A DNA stretch of 64,000 nucleotides from Mikania micrantha (lineage: Eukaryota; Streptophyta; Magnoliopsida; Asterales; Asteraceae), in assembly GCA_009363875.1 (NCBI GenBank), contig CM018681.1, positions 45,760,251 through 45,824,250 on the forward strand. The letters are read 5' to 3'. The notes below the pieces were generated by a model. That model ran no database searches, was not told the origin of the DNA, and saw only the letters and a list, made by a program, of their open reading frames with translations. Positions 22,153 through 35,782 of the stretch are shown one piece after another (within the stretch, counting starts at the first letter, position 1; the number at the start of each line of letters is the position of its first letter). The translations under genes and the position numbers were made by a program.

Positions 22153-24862
22153 ATCTCCCACTTGCACAACATTCATAGAAGATTGATGCAAGCAGCAAAT
22201 AACGCCTAGCAACGGTTTGCTACTCCTAATGTATATGACTAAGTGCCATTCAATAACATCATCCTCTTCAAGTACCTTACTTGAATATGATTTAGGTGAA
22301 TCAATCATTTATCCTTTTGTTACAGATGTGTCATGTTAAATCCTGGAGACATAGAGTTGTCATTCTCCGACGATTTAACTTTAACAGGCCTTAGACATCT
22401 TACTCTCAACGAATAAGAGGAACAAATTCCATCTTGACTACATACGTCTCTCACAATCACCTTGTATCATACCTGAACTCAGCCTTATGTACTGCCATGT
22501 TTCAGAACAGCAAAGTACTAAGTCAAAGTACAATACTTGGTGAATATCAAGACCCAATATGTATCTCAGGTCTGAGGACACAATGATAGTCGCCTTTACT
22601 CAATATTTCTTATGACTAATCACAAAGATTCCATGAAGAAATATTTGAGAGCGGGCCAGTCCTATATCTATATCCCATAGATATCAATGAACCTTGGCAG
22701 CAACCTCTTGCTCTATATTCATACCTTGTGAATATCAACCAATCCAAGTTTATAATAGTCTTACATTCATAGTTGTTCCCACAAATATGACCGACTACGG
22801 ACGTTTAGAATAACTCATTTATTCATAGATTTAAACATGCTAAAATGGAACAGTAAATGAAAATTATAACCATATAATCAAGTCAAATTACATAAGTTCC
22901 GATATCCAAATACAAAATTTAATCAACTCCAATCACTAGAATATCGAAGTCCTAAGGAACAAGTATGCCTTTCATGCTTTGTCCTTTCAAGAAGCCTCGT
23001 GAATGGATCCGCAATGTTTTGATCGGTGTGAACTTTGCGAATACATATCTTTCCCTTTTCAACTTCATCCCTTATGTAGTTGAACCTCCGTTCGATGTGC
23101 CGAGTCTTTTGATGAGCACGAGGTTCCTTGATTTGAGCAATGGCCCCTTTGTTATCACAAAAGATCTCTAGGGGGTCTTGAATGGTAGCAACAACCCCCT
23201 AGATCGGCAATGAACTTCCTTAGCCATGCAGCTTCTTGAGCTGCCAATGAAGCGGCGATGTATTCTGATTCTGTTGTAGATAGTGCCACTACATCTTGCT
23301 TTGAGCTCTTCCAAGAGACCGCTCCTCCATTCATAATGAAGACATATCCCGACTGTGATCGTGAATCATCTTGATCAGTTTGGAAACTCGCATCCGTGTA
23401 ACCCTTTACAACGAGTTCCATCTACAATTTTTACAAAAGGTCAATTTTAGTATTTTTAATATCAATGTATTTTAATTACTAATACCCTTTTATGTCTCAT
23501 AGACAATTAATAATTAAAATATAGAATCCAACGTTACATTTAAATATTGGTTAGGTGATCTTTATCCCTTTATTTAAATTAACAAGGTAGTCAACGTTTT
23601 GACAATTGTAACCTATTACAATTTCTAGTGTATGGGATCGGTTTAAACATCTTATGTTTTGTTTGGCATGTTTATCCAATCAACACCTTTTGTACGTCAT
23701 GCTTCGGTGATCCTAATGCATGATTTCCAAATTCAAGTCGTCCTTCTTAGACACACGTGTGATTTTACAAATATGAGCGGTTAGGTGACCTTTATCCCAC
23801 AAATACGGTAATTTCACCTCAACTTCACAAGTTTCTAAGTTTATGGTTAGGTGACCTTTATCCCATAAATAAGTTGCAAGTGAATTGAGTGTTGTTTAAA
23901 AGAATGGTGTTAAACTTGTTCTAAAAAAGGGATTTTAAGTTTTCTTAATTCTAGTCTAGAAAACTCTATGTACCTTGCATTTGTATGCATTCAAATGCAT
24001 GGTATTTTATGAAAAGCAATTTTCATTATTCCTTTTAATAAAACTCATTTTCATTAAATCATTAACTCTTAATAAACTCATTTTATTAATTCCTTTAATG
24101 ATTTTTAAAGAACCAATTTTATGCTTGTTTTATTTTAGTTGTTTAACTAGTTTATGCAATTTTTCAATTAAAAGTCAAACTCATCCAAACAACCAAATAA
24201 TCAACCAAACATAAAATATAAGTGCATAACCATAGCCAACTATTTTGAATAACAAGTGTGTCAAAAGGTCATTCCTAAGGGTAAAACAAGACACAATGTT
24301 GTGTTGATGAACTCCCACTTGAACTTGCATCCAAATGCTTCAAGTGACCCTTTTGTGTTGTGATTTCTCCATCTTCTTTAGGCAACTTCTTGGTCATCCA
24401 AATCAGCCCCAAAGTACAATTACATAGAAAAATCCTAATACATTTTTCTAGAAAAATAAAGTGCAACTAATCTATTTATTACATGCCAAATGAAACAAAT
24501 AAATTACATGCCTTTATTTCAACCAAATAAAATCACAACCACAAATATTCAAACACAAGGTCATGGCTAGGTTTATGCACTAAAATACATCCAAATGTAT
24601 ATACCACAAATAACGTAAACATGGTCCCTTTTCTAACCCAAAATTTCGGCCAACATAAACCAAATCCTAGTGGGTTTTTGTCCAAACAAACAAACCATCT
24701 TATGATTTTAATTTTTCAAGATTCTTACATGCATATAAAATAATATCTTGAAAAACAAAGGGATTTCCATGTGTGAAATTTTCCAGCCCACTTTTATCAA
24801 AAAGGACCCGAAAATTTCGATTTTTTGAAGCATGTATCCATATAACCCGCTCTTGATGCCAT
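22153..24862 (-). mobile_element. Copia array internal region 2
   Basis: It is 2710 bases long. An 18-base deletion at about 24248 removes the left arm and loop of the hairpin that the other units keep. It shares the single-insertion frameshift of unit 1 in RNase H, and GTTATCC**AAT**C-type changes (TTTATCCAATC) are private. Confidence 0.85.
22923..23421 (-). pseudogene. Copia RNase H, unit 2, frameshifted
   Basis: The frame is intact for 81 residues from the ATG at 23421, then shifts at the extra C near 23197 and ends in PPRDLL. The C-terminal half is present but its frame also meets a TAG just after the shift. GAAGCCTCG replaces GAAGCTTCG near the end. Confidence 0.85.
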
Positions 24863-25781
24863 TGTTGGGTTTTGTAGATGTTTATCAAAGCCATATTAAC
24901 CATTTAACATGTAAAACGCAGCGGAGTTTATATCAAAAACCATTTTGAGTTTAGTTAGTTTATGCATCATATACATTTGATTAAAACAAAACCCATGAAC
25001 AAGGATCTTTATGTGGAAGAACATACTATCAAAACATTCAAGAACACCATTAAGTACCTCTTAGAACACGTGAAGAATGAAGGTGATGATGTTTGAGAGC
25101 TAAATCTTCAAGCAAGAAGACCTCAAATCCGCGATACCCCAAGCCACCAACAAACACCTTGAATGCTAGGTTTCCAACACAAGATTTCAGCCCTAGAATA
25201 CACTTGTTTCCAGCTGAAAATCAGCCTCTTAAAACCCACTTTTCTGCTGTGAAAATGGAGAAGAAAAAGGAAGAAAAGGCTTAGAGATTCTTGAGGAGAG
25301 AGAGAGTTTTTGCATATCTATTTTTCATCAAATGAATGCAGCTAAATTAAGTGGGTGTGGCCTCCCAAGACCACATAAGGGCCGAATTTTTTGGTCCAAT
25401 GGGGTGGCTCCCTTTCAAATCTTCCCACCTAATTTTTTAAACAAGATTTTAATTAAAACCCCTTTTAATTAAAACTTGTAACACATTAAAAGTCATGTTA
25501 CATTTTATAAACTTTAATAACGTTACTTAACCATTAAATAACAATTATAAAGTAATCTCTCATAAATAAACAAACCCATGTTGTTTATTAATTTCTCAAG
25601 TGCATCTATTTAGAAAACAACTTTCTAAATGTATTAAGTGTCATTATTTATTTAATTGATCAAATCAATACTCAAATATAGTAGGTGTTTGTCTAGCTTG
25701 TTGTTCGGTATGACCCGACTTGGATCATATCACATTAGCCACTTCAAATTAATATGTATCTTGGGCATATCGAATTCTACA
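24863..25781 (-). repeat. Copia array LTR 3
   Basis: The LTR is 919 bp. Private variants are ACATTAAAAGTC, GTTCGGTATG, ATACTCAAAT and GCATAAGATTC. It shares TTTATGTGG with LTRs 5 and 6. Confidence 0.92.
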
Positions 25782-28500
25782 ATCTCCCACTTGCATAAGA
25801 TTCATAGAAGATTGATGCAAGCAGCAAATAACGCCTAGCAACGGTTTGCTACTCCTAATGTATATGACTAAGTGCCATTCAATAACATCATCCTCTTCAA
25901 GTACCTTACTTGAATATGATTTAGGTGAATCAATCATTTATCCTTTTGTTACAGATGTGTCATGTTAAATCCTGGAGACATAGAGTTGTCATTCTCCGAC
26001 GATTTAACTTTAACAGGCCTTAGACATCTAACTCTCAACGAATAAGAGGAACAAATTCCATCTTGACTACATACGTCTCTCACAATCACCTTGTATCATA
26101 CCTGAACTCAGCCTTATGTACTGCCATGTTTCAGAACAGCAAAGTACTAAGTCAAAGTACAATACTTGGTGAATATCAAGACCCAATATGTATCTCAGGT
26201 CTGAGGACACAATGATAGTCGCCTTTACTCAATATTTCTTATAATCACAAAGACTCCATGAAGAAATATTTGAGAGCGGGCCAGTCCTATATCTATATCC
26301 CATAGATATCAATGAACCTTGGCAGCAACCTCTTGCTCTATATTCATACCTTGTGAATATCAACCAATCCAAGTTTATAATAGTCTTACATTCATAGTTG
26401 TTCCCACAAATATGACCGACTACGGACGTTTAGAATAACTCATTTATTCATAGATTTAAACATGCTAAAATGGAACAGTAAATGAAAATTATAACCATAT
26501 AATCAAGTCAAATTACATAAGTTCCGATATCCAAATACAAAATTTAATCAACTCCAATCACTAGAATATCGAAGTCCTAAGGAACAAGTATGCCTTTCAT
26601 GCTTTGTCCTTTCAAGAAGCTTCGTGAATGGATCCGCAATGTTTTGATCGGTGTGAACTTTGCGAATACATATCTTTCCCTTTTCAACTTCATCCCTTAT
26701 GTAGTTGAACCTCCGTTCGATGTGCCGAGTCTTTTGATGAGCACGAGGTTCCTTGATTTGAGCAATGGCCCCTTCGTTATCACAAAAGATCTCTAGGGGT
26801 CTTGAATGGTAGCAACAACCCCCTAGATCGGCAATGAACTTCCTTAGCCATGCAGCTTCTTGAGCTGCCAATGAAGCGGCGATGTATTCTGATTCTGTTG
26901 TAGATAGTGCCACTACATCTTGCTTTGAGCTCTTCCAAGAGACCGCTCCTCCATTCATAATGAAGACATATCCCGACTGTGATCGTGAATCATCTCGATC
27001 AGTTTGGAAACTCGCATCCGTGTAACCCTTTACAACGAGTTCCATCTACAATTTTTATAAAGGTCAATTTTAGTATTTTTAATATCAATGTATTTTAATT
27101 ACTAATACCCTTTTATGTCTCATAGACAATTAATAATTAAAATCTAGAATCCAACGTTACATTTAAATATTGGTTAGGTGATCTTTATCCCTTTATTTAA
27201 ATTAACAAGGTAGTCAACGTTTTGACAATTGTAACCTATTACAATTTCTAGTGTATGGGATCGGTTTAAACATCTTATGTTTTGTTTGGCATGTTTATCC
27301 CATCAACACCTTTTGTACGTCATGCTTCGGTGATCCTAATGCATGATTTCCAAATTCAAGTCGTCCTTCTTAGACACACGTGTGATTTTACAAATATGAG
27401 CGGTTAGGTGACCTTTATCCCACAAATACGGTAATTTCACCTCAACTTCACAAGTTTCTAAGTTTATGGTTAGGTGACCTTTATCCCATAAATAAGTTGC
27501 AAGTGAATTGAGTGTTGTTTAAAAGAATGGTGTTAAACTTGTTCTAAAAAAGGGATTTTAAGTTTTCTTAATTCTAGTCTAGAAAACTCTATGTACCTTG
27601 CATTTGTATGCATTCAAATGCATGGTATTTTATGAAAAGCAATTTTCATTATTCCTTTTAATAAAACTCATTTTCATTAAATCATTAACTCTTAATAAAC
27701 TCATTTTATTAATTCCTTTAATGATTTTTAAAGAACCAATTTTATGCTTGTTTTATTTTAGTTGTTTAACTAGTTTATGCAATTTTTCAATTAAAAGTCA
27801 AACTCATCCAAACAACCAAATAATCAACCAAACATAAAATATAAGTGCATAACCATAGCCAACTATTTTGACAACACTTGCTTGCCATAACAAGTGTGTC
27901 AAAAGGTCATTCCTAAGGGTAAAACAAGACACAATGTTGTGTTGATGAACTCCCACTTGAACTTGCATCCAAATGCTTCAAGTGACCCTTTTGTGTTGTG
28001 ATTTCTCCATCTTCTTTAGGCAACTTCTTGGTCATCCAAATCAGCCCCAAAGTACAATTACATAGAAAAATCCTAATACATTTTTCTAGAAAAATAAAGT
28101 GCAACTAATCTATTTATTACATGCCAAATGAAACAAATAAATTACATGCCTTTATTTCAACCAAATAAAATCACAACCACAAATATTCAAACACAAGGTC
28201 ATGGCTAGGTTTATGCACTAAAATACATCCAAATGTATATACCACAAATAACGTAAACATGGTCCCTTTTCTAACCCAAAATTTCGGCCAACATAAACCA
28301 AATCCTAGTGGGTTTTTGTCCAAACAAACAAACCATCTTATGATTTTAATTTTTCAAGATTCTTACATGCATATAAAATAATATCTTGAAAAACAAAGGG
28401 ATTTCCATGTGTGAAATTTTCCAGCCCACTTTTATCAAAAAGGACCCGAAAATTTCGATTTTTTGAAGCATGTATCCATATAACCCGCTCTTGATGCCAT
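25782..28500 (-). mobile_element. Copia array internal region 3
   Basis: It is 2719 bases long. TGACTA is partly lost near 26241 (CTTATAATCAC), and GACATCTAACTC is private. From here to unit 6 the RNase H frame is restored. Confidence 0.85.
26548..27045 (-). CDS. Copia RNase H, unit 3, open frame
   Basis: A 165-residue open frame contains the four acidic catalytic positions: Asp in GYTDASF, Glu in TTESEYIA, Asp in IFCDNEGAI and Asp in NIADPFTK. Between residues about 83 and 91 the sequence reads GCCYHSR, where unit 7 has VVATIQD: the extra C of units 1 and 2 is balanced by loss of one G nearby. The ATG comes right after ATTTTTATAAAAATTGTAG-like AT-rich DNA, and no reverse transcriptase sequence precedes it. 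Expression as a stand-alone protein is unproven. Confidence 0.8.
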   Translation of the reverse strand: MELVVKGYTDASFQTDRDDSRSQSGYVFIMNGGAVSWKSSKQDVVALSTTESEYIAASLAAQEAAWLRKFIADLGGCCYHSRPLEIFCDNEGAIAQIKEPRAHQKTRHIERRFNYIRDEVEKGKICIRKVHTDQNIADPFTKLLERTKHERHTCSLGLRYSSDWS

Positions 28501-29419
28501 TGTTGGGTTTTGTAGATGTTTATCAAAGCCATATTAACCATTTAACATGTAAAACGCAGCGGAGTTTATATCAAAAACCATTTTGAGTTTAGTTAGTTTA
28601 TGCATCATATACATTTGATTAAAACAAAACCCATGAACAAGGATCTTTATATGGAAGAACATACTATCAAAACATTCAAGAACACCATTAAGTACCTCTT
28701 AGAACACGTGAAGAATGAAGGTGATGATGTTTGAGAGCTAAATCTTCATGCAAGAAGACCTCAAATCCGCGATACCCCAAGCCACCAACAAACACCTTGA
28801 ATGCTAGGTTTCCAACACAAGATTTCAGCCCTAGAATACACTTGTTTCCAGCTGAAAATCAGCCTCTTAAAACCCACTTTTCTGCTGTGAAAATGGAGAA
28901 GAAAAAGGAAGAAAAGGCTTAGAGATTCTTGAGGAGAGAGAGAGTTTTTGCATATCTATTTTTCATCAAATGAATGCAGCTAAATTAAGTGGGTGTGGCC
29001 TCCCAAGACCACATAAGGGCCGAATTTTTTGGTCCAATGGGGTGGCTCCCTTTCAAATCTTCCCACCTAATTTTTTAAACAAGATTTTAATTAAAACCCC
29101 TTTTAATTAAAACTTGTAACACATTACAAGTCATGTTACATTTTATAAACTTTAATAACGTTACTTAACCATTAAATAACAATTATAAAGTAATCTCTCA
29201 TAAATAAATAAACCCATGTTGTTTATTAATTTCTCAAGTGCATCTATTTAGAAAACAACTTTCTAAATGTATTAAGTGTCATTATTTATTTAATTGATCA
29301 AATCAATACACAAATATAGTAGGTGTTTGTCTAGCTTGTTGTTGGGTATGACCCGACTTGGATCATATCACATTAGCCACTTCAAATTAATATGTATCTT
29401 GGGCATATCGAATTCTACA
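28501..29419 (-). repeat. Copia array LTR 4
   Basis: The LTR is 919 bp and almost identical to LTRs 5 and 6. The one clear private change is TCTTCATGC for TCTTCAAGC. Confidence 0.92.
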
Positions 29420-32142
29420 ATCTCCCACTTGCACAAGATTCATAGAAGATTGATGCAAGCAGCAAATAACGCCTAGCAACGGTTTGCTACTCCTAATGTA
29501 TATGACTAAGTGCCATTCAATAACATCATCCTCTTCAAGTACCTTACTTGAATATGATTTAGGTGAATCAATCATTTATCCTTTTGTTACAGATGTGTCA
29601 TGTTAAATCCTGGAGACATAGAGTTGTCATTCTCCGACGATTTAACTTTAACAGGCCTTAGACATCTTACTCTCAACGAATAAGAGGAACAAATTCCATC
29701 TTGACTACATACGTCTCTCACAATCACCTTGTATCATACCTGAACTCAGCCTTATGTACTGCCATGTTTCAGAACAGCAAAGTACTAAGTCAAAGTACAA
29801 TACTTGGTGAATATCAAGACCCAATATGTATCTCAGGTCTGAGGACACAATGATAGTCGCCTTTACTCAATATTTCTTATGACTAATCACAAAGACTCCA
29901 TGAAGAAATATTTGAGAGCGGGCCAGTCCTATATCTATATCCCATAGATATCAATGAACCTTGGCAGCAACCTCTTGCTCTATATTCATACCTTGTGAAT
30001 ATCAACCAATCCAAGTTTATAATAGTCTTACATTCATAGTTGTTCCCACAAATATGACCGACTACGGACGTTTAGAATAACTCATTTATTCATAGATTTA
30101 AACATGCTAAAATGGAACAGTAAATGAAAATTATAACCATATAATCAAGTCAAATTACATAAGTTCCGATATCCAAATACAAAATTTAATCAACTCCAAT
30201 CACTAGAATATCGAAGTCCTAAGGAACAAGTATGCCTTTCATGCTTTGTCCTTTCAAGAAGCTTCGTGAATGGATCCGCAATGTTTTGATCGGTGTGAAC
30301 TTTGCGAATACATATCTTTCCCTTTTCAACTTCATCCCTTATGTAGTTGAACCTCCGTTCGATGTGCCGAGTCTTTTGATGAGCACGAGGTTCCTTGATT
30401 TGAGCAATGGCCCCTTCGTTATCACAAAAGATCTCTAGGGGTCTTGAATGGTAGCAACAACCCCCTAGATCGGCAATGAACTTCCTTAGCCATGCAGCTT
30501 CTTGAGCTGCCAATGAAGCGGCGATGTATTCTGATTCTGTTGTAGATAGTGCCACTACATCTTGCTTTGAGCTCTTCCAAGAGACCGCTCCTCCATTCAT
30601 AATGAAGACATATCCCGACTGTGATCGTGAATCATCTCGATCAGTTTGGAAACTCGCATCCGTGTAACCCTTTACAACGAGTTCCATCTACAATTTTTAT
30701 AAAGGTCAATTTTAGTATTTTTAATATCAATGTATTTTAATTACTAATACCCTTTTATGTCTCATAGACAATTAATAATTAAAATCTAGAATCCAACGTT
30801 ACATTTAAATATTGGTTAGGTGATCTTTATCCCTTTATTTAAATTAACAAGGTAGTCAACGTTTTGACAATTGTAACCTATTACAATTTCTAGTGTATGG
30901 GATCGGTTTAAACATCTTATGTTTTGTTTGGCATGTTTATCCCATCAACACCTTTTGTACGTCATGCTTCGGTGATCCTAATGCATGATTTCCAAATTCA
31001 AGTCGTCCTTCTTAGACACACGTGTGATTTTACAAATATGAGCGGTTAGGTGACCTTTATCCCACAAATACGGTAATTTCACCTCAACTTCACAAGTTTC
31101 TAAGTTTATGGTTAGGTGACCTTTATCCCATAAATAAGTTGCAAGTGAATTGAGTGTTGTTTAAAAGAATGGTGTTAAACTTGTTCTAAAAAAGGGATTT
31201 TAAGTTTTCTTAATTCTAGTCTAGAAAACTCTATGTACCTTGCATTTGTATGCATTCAAATGCATGGTATTTTATGAAAAGCAATTTTCATTATTCCTTT
31301 TAATAAAACTCATTTTCATTAAATCATTAACTCTTAATAAACTCATTTTATTAATTCCTTTAATGATTTTTAAAGAACCAATTTTATGCTTGTTTTATTT
31401 TAGTTGTTTAACTAGTTTATGCAATTTTTCAATTAAAAGTCAAACTCATCCAAACAACCAAATAATCAACCAAACATAAAATATAAGTGCATAACCATAG
31501 CCAACTATTTTGACAACACTTGCTTGCCATAACAAGTGTGTCAAAAGGTCATTCCTAAGGGTAAAACAAGACACAATGTTGTGTTGATGAACTCCCACTT
31601 GAACTTGCATCCAAATGCTTCAAGTGACCCTTTTGTGTTGTGATTTCTCCATCTTCTTTAGGCAACTTCTTGGTCATCCAAATCAGCCCCAAAGTACAAT
31701 TACATAGAAAAATCCTAATACATTTTTCTAGAAAAATAAAGTGCAACTAATCTATTTATTACATGCCAAATGAAACAAATAAATTACATGCCTTTATTTC
31801 AACCAAATAAAATCACAACCACAAATATTCAAACACAAGGTCATGGCTAGGTTTATGCACTAAAATACATCCAAATGTATATACCACAAATAACGTAAAC
31901 ATGGTCCCTTTTCTAACCCAAAATTTCGGCCAACATAAACCAAATCCTAGTGGGTTTTTGTCCAAACAAACAAACCATCTTATGATTTTAATTTTTCAAG
32001 ATTCTTACATGCATATAAAATAATATCTTGAAAAACAAAGGGATTTCCATGTGTGAAATTTTCCAGCCCACTTTTATCAAAAAGGACCCGAAAATTTCGA
32101 TTTTTTGAAGCATGTATCCATATAACCCGCTCTTGATGCCAT
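29420..32142 (-). mobile_element. Copia array internal region 4
   Basis: It is 2723 bases long and close to the consensus of the array, with no obvious private lesion. It is the best representative copy. Confidence 0.85.
30190..30687 (-). CDS. Copia RNase H, unit 4, open frame
   Basis: The 165-residue frame is identical by eye to that of unit 3, including the compensated GCCYHSR segment. Confidence 0.8.
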   Translation of the reverse strand: MELVVKGYTDASFQTDRDDSRSQSGYVFIMNGGAVSWKSSKQDVVALSTTESEYIAASLAAQEAAWLRKFIADLGGCCYHSRPLEIFCDNEGAIAQIKEPRAHQKTRHIERRFNYIRDEVEKGKICIRKVHTDQNIADPFTKLLERTKHERHTCSLGLRYSSDWS

Positions 32143-33061
32143 TGTTGGGTTTTGTAGATGTTTATCAAAGCCATATTAACCATTTAACATGTAAAACGCA
32201 GCGGAGTTTATATCAAAAACCATTTTGAGTTTAGTTAGTTTATGCATCATATACATTTGATTAAAACAAAACCCATGAACAAGGATCTTTATGTGGAAGA
32301 ACATACTATCAAAACATTCAAGAACACCATTAAGTACCTCTTAGAACACGTGAAGAATGAAGGTGATGATGTTTGAGAGCTAAATCTTCAAGCAAGAAGA
32401 CCTCAAATCCGCGATACCCCAAGCCACCAACAAACACCTTGAATGCTAGGTTTCCAACACAAGATTTCAGCCCTAGAATACACTTGTTTCCAGCTGAAAA
32501 TCAGCCTCTTAAAACCCACTTTTCTGCTGTGAAAATGGAGAAGAAAAAGGATGAAAAGGCTTAGAGATTCTTGAGGAGAGAGAGAGTTTTTGCATATCTA
32601 TTTTTCATCAAATGAATGCAGCTAAATTAAGTGGGTGTGGCCTCCCAAGACCACATAAGGGCCGAATTTTTTGGTCCAATGGGGTGGCTCCCTTTCAAAT
32701 CTTCCCACCTAATTTTTTAAACAAGATTTTAATTAAAACCCCTCTTAATTAAAACTTGTAACACATTACAAGTCATGTTACATTTTATAAACTTTAATAA
32801 CGTTACTTAACCATTAAATAACAATTATAAAGTAATCTCTCATAAATAAATAAACCCATGTTGTTTATTAATTTCTCAAGTGCATCTATTTAGAAAACAA
32901 CTTTCTAAATGTATTAAGTGTCATTATTTATTTAATTGATCAAATCAATACACAAATATAGTAGGTGTTTGTCTAGCTTGTTGTTGGGTATGACCCGACT
33001 TGGATCATATCACATTAGCCACTTCAAATTAATATGTATCTTGGGCATATCGAATTCTACA
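32143..33061 (-). repeat. Copia array LTR 5
   Basis: The LTR is 919 bp. It shares AAGGATGAAAAG with LTR 6, CCCCTCTTAATT with LTR 7, and TTTATGTGG with LTRs 3 and 6, a mosaic that points to more than one recombination event. Confidence 0.92.
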
Positions 33062-35782
33062 ATCTCCCACTTGCACAAGATTCATAGAAGATTGATGCAA
33101 GCAGCAAATAACGCCTAGCAACGGTTTGCTACTCCTAATGTATATGACTAAGTGCCATTCAATAACATCATCCTCTTCAAGTACCTTACTTGAATATGAT
33201 TTAGGTGAATCAATCATTTATCCTTTTGTTACAGATGTCATGTTAAATCCTGGAGACATAGAGTTGTCATTCTCCGACGATTTAACTTTAACAGGCCTTA
33301 GACATCTTACTCTCAACGAATAAGAGGAACAAATTCCATCTTGACTACATACGTCTCTCACAATCACCTTGTATCATACCTGAACTCAGCCTTATGTACT
33401 GCCATGTTTCAGAACAGCAAAGTACTAAGTCAAAGTACAATACTTGGTGAATATCAAGACCCAATATGTATCTCAGGTCTGAGGACACAATGATAGTCGC
33501 CTTTACTCAATATTTCTTATGACTAATCACAAAGACTCCATGAAGAAATATTTGAGAGCGGGCCAGTCCTATATCTATATCCCATAGATATCAATGAACC
33601 TTGGCAGCAACCTCTTGCTCTATATTCATACCTTGTGAATATCAACCAATCCAAGTTTATAATAGTCTTACATTCATAGTTGTTCCCACAAATATGACCG
33701 ACTACGGACGTTTAGAATAACTCATTTATTCATAGATTTAAACATGCTAAAATGGAACAGTAAATGAAAATTATAACCATATAATCAAGTCAAATTACAT
33801 AAGTTCCGATATCCAAATACAAAATTTAATCAACTCCAATCACTAGAATATCGAAGTCCTAAGGAACAAGTATGCCTTTCATGCTTTGTCCTTTCAAGAA
33901 GCTTCGTGAATGGATCCGCAATGTTTTGATCGGTGTGAACTTTGCGAATACATATCTTTCCCTTTTCAACTTCATCCCTTATGTAGTTGAACCTCCGTTC
34001 GATGTGCCGAGTCTTTTGATGAGCACGAGGTTCCTTGATTTGAGCAATGGCCCCTTCGTTATCACAAAAGATCTCTAGGGGTCTTGAATGGTAGCAACAA
34101 CCCCCTAGATCGGCAATGAACTTCCTTAGCCATGCAGCTTCTTGAGCTGCCAATGAAGCGGCGATGTATTCTGATTCTGTTGTAGATAGTGCCACTACAT
34201 CTTGCTTTGAGCTCTTCCAAGAGACCGCTCCTCCATTCATAATGAAGACATATCCCGACTGTGATCGTGAATCATCTCGATCAGTTTGGAAACTCGCATC
34301 CGTGTAACCCTTTACAACGAGTTCCATCTACAATTTTTATAAAGGTCAATTTTAGTATTTTTAATATCAATGTATTTTAATTACTAATACCCTTTTATGT
34401 CTCATAGACAATTAATAATTAAAATCTAGAATCCAACGTTACATTTAAATATTGGTTAGGTGATCTTTATCCCTTTATTTAAATTAACAAGGTAGTCAAC
34501 GTTTTGACAATTGTAACCTATTACAATTTCTAGTGTATGGGATCGGTTTAAACATCTTATGTTTTGTTTGGCATGTTTATCCCATCAACACCTTTTGTAC
34601 GTCATGCTTCGGTGATCCTAATGCATGATTTCCAAATTCAAGTCGTCCTTCTTAGACACATGTGTGATTTTACAAATATGAGCGGTTAGGTGACCTTTAT
34701 CCCACAAATACGGTAATTTCACCTCAACTTCACAAGTTTCTAAGTTTATGGTTAGGTGACCTTTATCCCATAAATAAGTTGCAAGTGAATTGAGTGTTGT
34801 TTAAAAGAATGGTGTTAAACTTGTTCTAAAAAAGGGATTTTAAGTTTTCTTAATTCTAGTCTAGAAAACTCTATGTACCTTGCATTTGTATGCATTCAAA
34901 TGCATGGTATTTTATGAAAAGCAATTTTCATTATTCCTTTTAATAAAACTCATTTTCATTAAATCATTAACTCTTAATAAACTCATTTTATTAATTCCTT
35001 TAATGATTTTTAAAGAACCAATTTTATGCTTGTTTTATTTTAGTTGTTTAACTAGTTTATGCAATTTTTCAATTAAAAGTCAAACTCATCCAAACAACCA
35101 AATAATCAACCAAACATAAAATATAAGTGCATAACCATAGCCAACTATTTTGACAACACTTGCTTGCCATAACAAGTGTGTCAAAAGGTCATTCCTAAGG
35201 GTAAAACAAGACACAATGTTGTGTTGATGAACTCCCACTTGAACTTGCATCCAAATGCTTCAAGTGACCCTTTTGTGTTGTGATTTCTCCATCTTCTTTA
35301 GGCAACTTCTTGGTCATCCAAATCAGCCCCAAAGTACAATTACATAGAAAAATCCTAATACATTTTTCTAGAAAAATAAAGTGCAACTAATCTATTTATT
35401 ACATGCCAAATGAAACAAATAAATTACATGCCTTTATTTCAACCAAATAAAATCACAACCACAAATATTCAAACACAAGGTCATGGCTAGGTTTATGCAC
35501 TAAAATACATCCAAATGTATATACCACAAATAACGTAAACATGGTCCCTTTTCTAACCCAAAATTTCGGCCAACATAAACCAAATCCTAGTGGGTTTTTG
35601 TCCAAACAAACAAACCATCTTATGATTTTAATTTTTCAAGATTCTTACATGCATATAAAATAATATCTTGAAAAACAAAGGGATTTCCATGTGTGAAATT
35701 TTCCAGCCCACTTTTATCAAAAAGGACCCGAAAATTTCGATTTTTTGAAGCATGTATCCATATAACCCGCTCTTGATGCCAT
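33062..35782 (-). mobile_element. Copia array internal region 5
   Basis: It is 2721 bases long. A two-base deletion (GATGTCATG for GATGTGTCATG, about 33237) is shared with unit 7 but not with unit 6 between them. ACACATGTGTG is private. Confidence 0.85.
33830..34327 (-). CDS. Copia RNase H, unit 5, open frame
   Basis: The 165-residue frame matches unit 4 residue for residue as far as I can see. Confidence 0.8.
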   Translation of the reverse strand: MELVVKGYTDASFQTDRDDSRSQSGYVFIMNGGAVSWKSSKQDVVALSTTESEYIAASLAAQEAAWLRKFIADLGGCCYHSRPLEIFCDNEGAIAQIKEPRAHQKTRHIERRFNYIRDEVEKGKICIRKVHTDQNIADPFTKLLERTKHERHTCSLGLRYSSDWS

